From contig JAKATW010000129.1 in the NCBI GenBank assembly GCA_021827945.1, forward strand, positions 1-44,607: 44,607 nucleotides of DNA, read 5' to 3'. Positions within the stretch are counted from its first letter, which is position 1. Each line of letters opens with the position of its first letter. The notes below the pieces were generated by a model. That model was not told the DNA's origin. It saw only the letters and a program-made list of their open reading frames with translations, and did no database searches. Position numbers and translations under genes: made by a program. Below, one piece after another: positions 41,864-44,607 of the stretch. The DNA is from Thermoplasmata archaeon (GTDB taxonomy: Archaea > Thermoplasmatota > Thermoplasmata > Thermoplasmatales > GCA-001856825).

Positions 41864-42583
41864 ATGAGTTTCGTCAGGGTTGACAGCAAGGATAGGGTGG
41901 CCCATATCATACTGAACAGGCCGGAAAAGAAGAACGCTCTTGCCCCGGAGATACTGAGAGAGCTCGAGGATGCGCTCAGATCGCTTAAGGACGTGACCGT
42001 TGTTGTCATAAGGGGCGAAGGAGGATTCTTCTCTGCCGGGGGCGACCTTTCAGTAATGTTTTCCGCATCCGGCAGCGAGGGAGAGAAGTTCTCAAAGGTT
42101 GGAAACGATTTCATGGACTTCCTGCAGAATTACGAGGCCATAACCATAGCGGCAATGGAAGGTGGAGCCTATGGCGGGGGCCTGGAGCTTGCCCTAAGCT
42201 GTGATATCAGGGTCGCTTCCACTCAGATAAAGATGGGCCTGTCTGAAATAAACCTGGGCCTGATACCTGGATGGGGCGGACTGAAGAGAATAGCCAGGGT
42301 TGCAGGGTACGGAGCAGCAAGGTACGTTGGTCTTACCGGTAAGGTCATGGATGGGAACGAAGCATACAGGCTCGGTCTGGTCAGCTACCTAGTGGATAAT
42401 CCGGTCAGTTTCTCAGATGGGATTGCTGCTGATCTCTCTAAAAAGTCACACGACAGCATCAAGAGAATAAAGGCTCTCCTCGGGAGGGCAGAGTATTCTT
42501 CGGAACTCGAAGAGAAGCTGTTCGGTGAGGTCTTGACTACCCCGACCGCGAGAGCCACACTGGAAAAGTTCCTGAAAAAATAA
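41864..42583 (+). CDS. Enoyl-CoA hydratase/isomerase family protein
   Basis: A 239-residue crotonase-fold enzyme. Oxyanion-hole segments are 'FFSAGGDLS' (55-63) and 'GGAYGGGLELALSCDIR' (100-116). Both glutamates used by true hydratases are kept: E108 in 'GGGLEL' and E128 in 'LSEINLGLIPG'. It could hydrate 2-enoyl-CoAs in fatty-acid or branched-chain acyl-CoA breakdown, which would fit the nearby oxidoreductases that make acyl-CoAs, though it is on the opposite strand. Close family members with other reactions cannot be excluded. It is convergent with leuS. Confidence 0.87.
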   Translation: MSFVRVDSKDRVAHIILNRPEKKNALAPEILRELEDALRSLKDVTVVVIRGEGGFFSAGGDLSVMFSASGSEGEKFSKVGNDFMDFLQNYEAITIAAMEGGAYGGGLELALSCDIRVASTQIKMGLSEINLGLIPGWGGLKRIARVAGYGAARYVGLTGKVMDGNEAYRLGLVSYLVDNPVSFSDGIAADLSKKSHDSIKRIKALLGRAEYSSELEEKLFGEVLTTPTARATLEKFLKK

Positions 42584-42585
42584 GT

Positions 42586-44607
42586 TCACTCCAGTCTTAT
42601 AGCTGGCCTTCCAGGAAGCGCCTTCTTAGAATAAGCCGCATCGTTGGTTACAGCTATATCGATGTTGAGGTACCTTGCCAGGTCGTCCTTGAATTTTACC
42701 AAAACAGCTTCCTCGTCCCTCACGATCTGATTAAGGTCTTTCTTCTTCATCAGCATCAGGAGATACTCCCTCTGTTCGGGACTTGCATCCCTGATCATAG
42801 CCTTGATGTCCCTTGTCTTGGATTCTTCCAGCAGTTTCCACTTCCACTCCTCTGCAACTCCGATAACCATCCTGTTGGGTCTCATGTTTGAAACTTTTGT
42901 TATGCTCCTGAAGTCCCCAACTATTGATTCTACAAAATCCCACTCCAATTCCTGTCTCTTGTACGGGTTTTCCATCGTCGGATACGGTTGCAGGGAAGCA
43001 AATCCGCTCCCCCCGTACATCGAGTAAACCTCCTCAGCTATGAATGGAATCACTGGAGAGAGGCTGAGTGCCCACTCCTTGGCAACCTTTCTGCTTGCCC
43101 TCAGAGCTCTCTCTTTTCCAGAGAAATTCTCGAGGTCCCTTGCGTCGTTCAAAGCATTGAAGAACAGGTCTATTGTTGCCTCCCTGATCCTCATGGAATC
43201 ATAACTCTTTGAGCTCTTCGTGATCCTGTCTGCCATCCTTGAGACTATCCAGAGGTCCCTATCATCTGCCTCATCCTTCACGTCTCTCGCTTCCTCAAGG
43301 AGAGTGTAGAATTTCTCGAGCTTCTTTGAGTAGTTCTCGACTTCGCTAGTCCTCCAGTCCACGTCATACCATACATCAGCATTGGATGCTAGATACATCC
43401 TGAAGAGGTCTGCACCATACTTTCTCTTTACTGTCAGAAGGGGGTACACGTTCCCCTTGCTCTTGCTCATCTTCTGTCCTTCCGAAATGACCATTCCACC
43501 GGTCGAAATGCCTACTGGCCATTCGTTCCTGGGGAAAATGGCAACGTGGTTGAATAGGTAGAATGTCAGGTGATTGGAGATGTGGGGATAGCTGGTATGT
43601 CTCAGGTCAACCGGATACCAGTAGAGATACTCTTTCCTGGCCTCCTCCGCCTCTTTCACCGTCTGTTCACTCTTGTGATCTAGGATACCGCTTCCGAAAA
43701 ATACGTAGTTGAAGAGTTCATCATCTATCTCATCTAATTTCATCTTCCTCAGGAAGGGCATGATTGTGTAAACTACGGTATAGATCGTTGAATCGCTAAG
43801 GCTCTCTATTATCCAGTCGCTGTCCATTGGAAGCCTAGTCCCGAGTCCTCTCTTCCTGGCACAGGGTCTCTCCTTGATCCAGTCCACGGTCTGAAGGAAT
43901 TGATTCTTCAGATTGTCCGGTCTCAGGTCCATCGTACCTACCAGTTTCCTGACCTTGTCCTTCCACTCCTCTAAGGAATAGTCAATGAACCACTGGTTCT
44001 TGATTACCGCAACGATTACGGGATTCCCCTCTCTGGTCTCAGCTTTCCTCGACGTTTCGTAGATAGGTATCGCAATACCCGTTTGAATAAGGTCATCCGT
44101 TATCCTGTCCTTGACATCTTTTACTATGTTTCCCTTAAACTTTCCCCGTACTATTTTGCCGTGATAGTATTCCTGCTCATAGACGTACTTCGTCGCTTCA
44201 ATCAACTTCTCCCTGTCTGCAAGGTTAGAGATTCCAAACTTCTTCCTTATCTCCTCCATGGTAACGTTCTGCTTTTCTGTTTCAATCACCTGGATGTAGT
44301 TTGGTCTCTCAGATATCTCCATCAGTCCAACATGGTCCCATACGGAGTGTGCTGGGACGGAATAGTCAACTCCAGTTCCAATCTCCGGGTCCACAAATCT
44401 CCCAGGGAAGATTGGGATTTCACGGGAATAGAGAGGCTCCCTTGCCATCTTGTGGATGTAATCATCGACATTCACATCAGATACGAATTCAGCATCCCTT
44501 TGGAACTTCAGCTTATCGAAAGCCCTCTTGCTCACGATGAATGACTGTCCCCTCATCCTGATCCTGCAGTATTGAACTTCTGGATTCATGAAGATGTGCT
44601 GGACACC
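42586..44607 (-). CDS. leuS: Leucyl-tRNA synthetase, C-terminal part
   Basis: This is the 3' two thirds of an archaeal LeuRS. The frame stays open to the window edge (six more codons beyond the track's ATG, reading 'GVQHIF'), so the start lies outside and the N-terminal Rossmann segment is missing. The visible part begins in the editing (CP1) region with 'MNPEVQY', continues through the second half of the catalytic domain with 'KMSKSKGN' (the ATP-binding signature), then the helical anticodon-binding domain ('IPFIAEEVYSMYGG') and the archaeal C-terminal extension. It charges tRNA-Leu. Confidence 0.95.
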   Translation of the reverse strand, partial: GVQHIFMNPEVQYCRIRMRGQSFIVSKRAFDKLKFQRDAEFVSDVNVDDYIHKMAREPLYSREIPIFPGRFVDPEIGTGVDYSVPAHSVWDHVGLMEISERPNYIQVIETEKQNVTMEEIRKKFGISNLADREKLIEATKYVYEQEYYHGKIVRGKFKGNIVKDVKDRITDDLIQTGIAIPIYETSRKAETREGNPVIVAVIKNQWFIDYSLEEWKDKVRKLVGTMDLRPDNLKNQFLQTVDWIKERPCARKRGLGTRLPMDSDWIIESLSDSTIYTVVYTIMPFLRKMKLDEIDDELFNYVFFGSGILDHKSEQTVKEAEEARKEYLYWYPVDLRHTSYPHISNHLTFYLFNHVAIFPRNEWPVGISTGGMVISEGQKMSKSKGNVYPLLTVKRKYGADLFRMYLASNADVWYDVDWRTSEVENYSKKLEKFYTLLEEARDVKDEADDRDLWIVSRMADRITKSSKSYDSMRIREATIDLFFNALNDARDLENFSGKERALRASRKVAKEWALSLSPVIPFIAEEVYSMYGGSGFASLQPYPTMENPYKRQELEWDFVESIVGDFRSITKVSNMRPNRMVIGVAEEWKWKLLEESKTRDIKAMIRDASPEQREYLLMLMKKKDLNQIVRDEEAVLVKFKDDLARYLNIDIAVTNDAAYSKKALPGRPAIRLE

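Noticed and set aside
1-44607. CRISPR arrays or long direct repeats
   Set aside because: No regularly spaced repeats were noticed on reading through; no cas-like genes are present.

Overview
The window reads as a piece of an archaeal chromosome, most likely from the Thermoplasmata. The archaeal signs are a CarS-type CDP-archaeol synthase, an Sm-like protein next to ribosomal protein L37e and PurF, an archaeal XPD helicase, a beta-CASP (CPSF-like) nuclease, an archease, archaeal-type GlyRS and LeuRS, and ferredoxin-linked 2-oxoacid oxidoreductases. Promoters look archaeal too: many genes have a TATA-like element centred about 20-30 nt before the start codon, as expected for leaderless mRNAs, and Shine-Dalgarno sequences are rare. 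The narrower placement (Thermoplasmatales-like) is inference from gene content and AGA/AGG/ATA-rich codon use. No database search was possible.

Left part (1-8.6 kb): the 3' end of a RidA gene, a KaiC-like ATPase with an extra N-terminal domain, a DUF72 protein, a DMT exporter overlapping an Ada-like AraC/alkyltransferase, an S51 peptidase, an isochorismatase-fold protein without its catalytic cysteine, a hidden GNAT pseudogene, an orphan 245-aa protein, a small conserved-looking protein and a HAD phosphatase. A tRNA-His follows at 8.64 kb, then a gene-free stretch of about 670 bp.

Middle part (9.4-18.5 kb): two oligopeptide-type ABC permeases face each other without ATPase or binding protein. 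A membrane-anchored, sequon-rich protein sits upstream of one of them. A decayed island at 12.4-13.9 kb holds two DUF2080 (transposon-associated) genes, one frameshifted, a NUDIX gene stopped inside its catalytic box, and possibly a methyltransferase relic. After it comes a translationally coupled epimerase plus a pair of KaiC-like ATPases, one with a ruined Walker A. On the other strand are an AlaX editing protein, a hypothetical protein, a LysE exporter and a tRNA-Glu.

Right part (18.7-44.6 kb) is mostly housekeeping, in compact operons: CBS protein-GlyRS-AsnB-like synthetase (+); flippase-archease-hypothetical-ArsB/NhaD-type permease-MTA/SAH deaminase (-); CarS (+); MTA phosphorylase-beta-CASP nuclease-HTH/binding-protein fusion-XPD (-); LSm-L37e-PurF (+); porGDAB-iorAB-panE (-). 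It ends with two unknown proteins, an enoyl-CoA hydratase family protein and the 3' part of leuS, which runs off the window.

No wholly new multi-gene system can be proved here. The best candidates for a second look are the epimerase/KaiC-pair operon, the HTH-binding-protein fusion inside an RNA/DNA-processing operon, and the 2-oxoacid oxidoreductase/panE operon.
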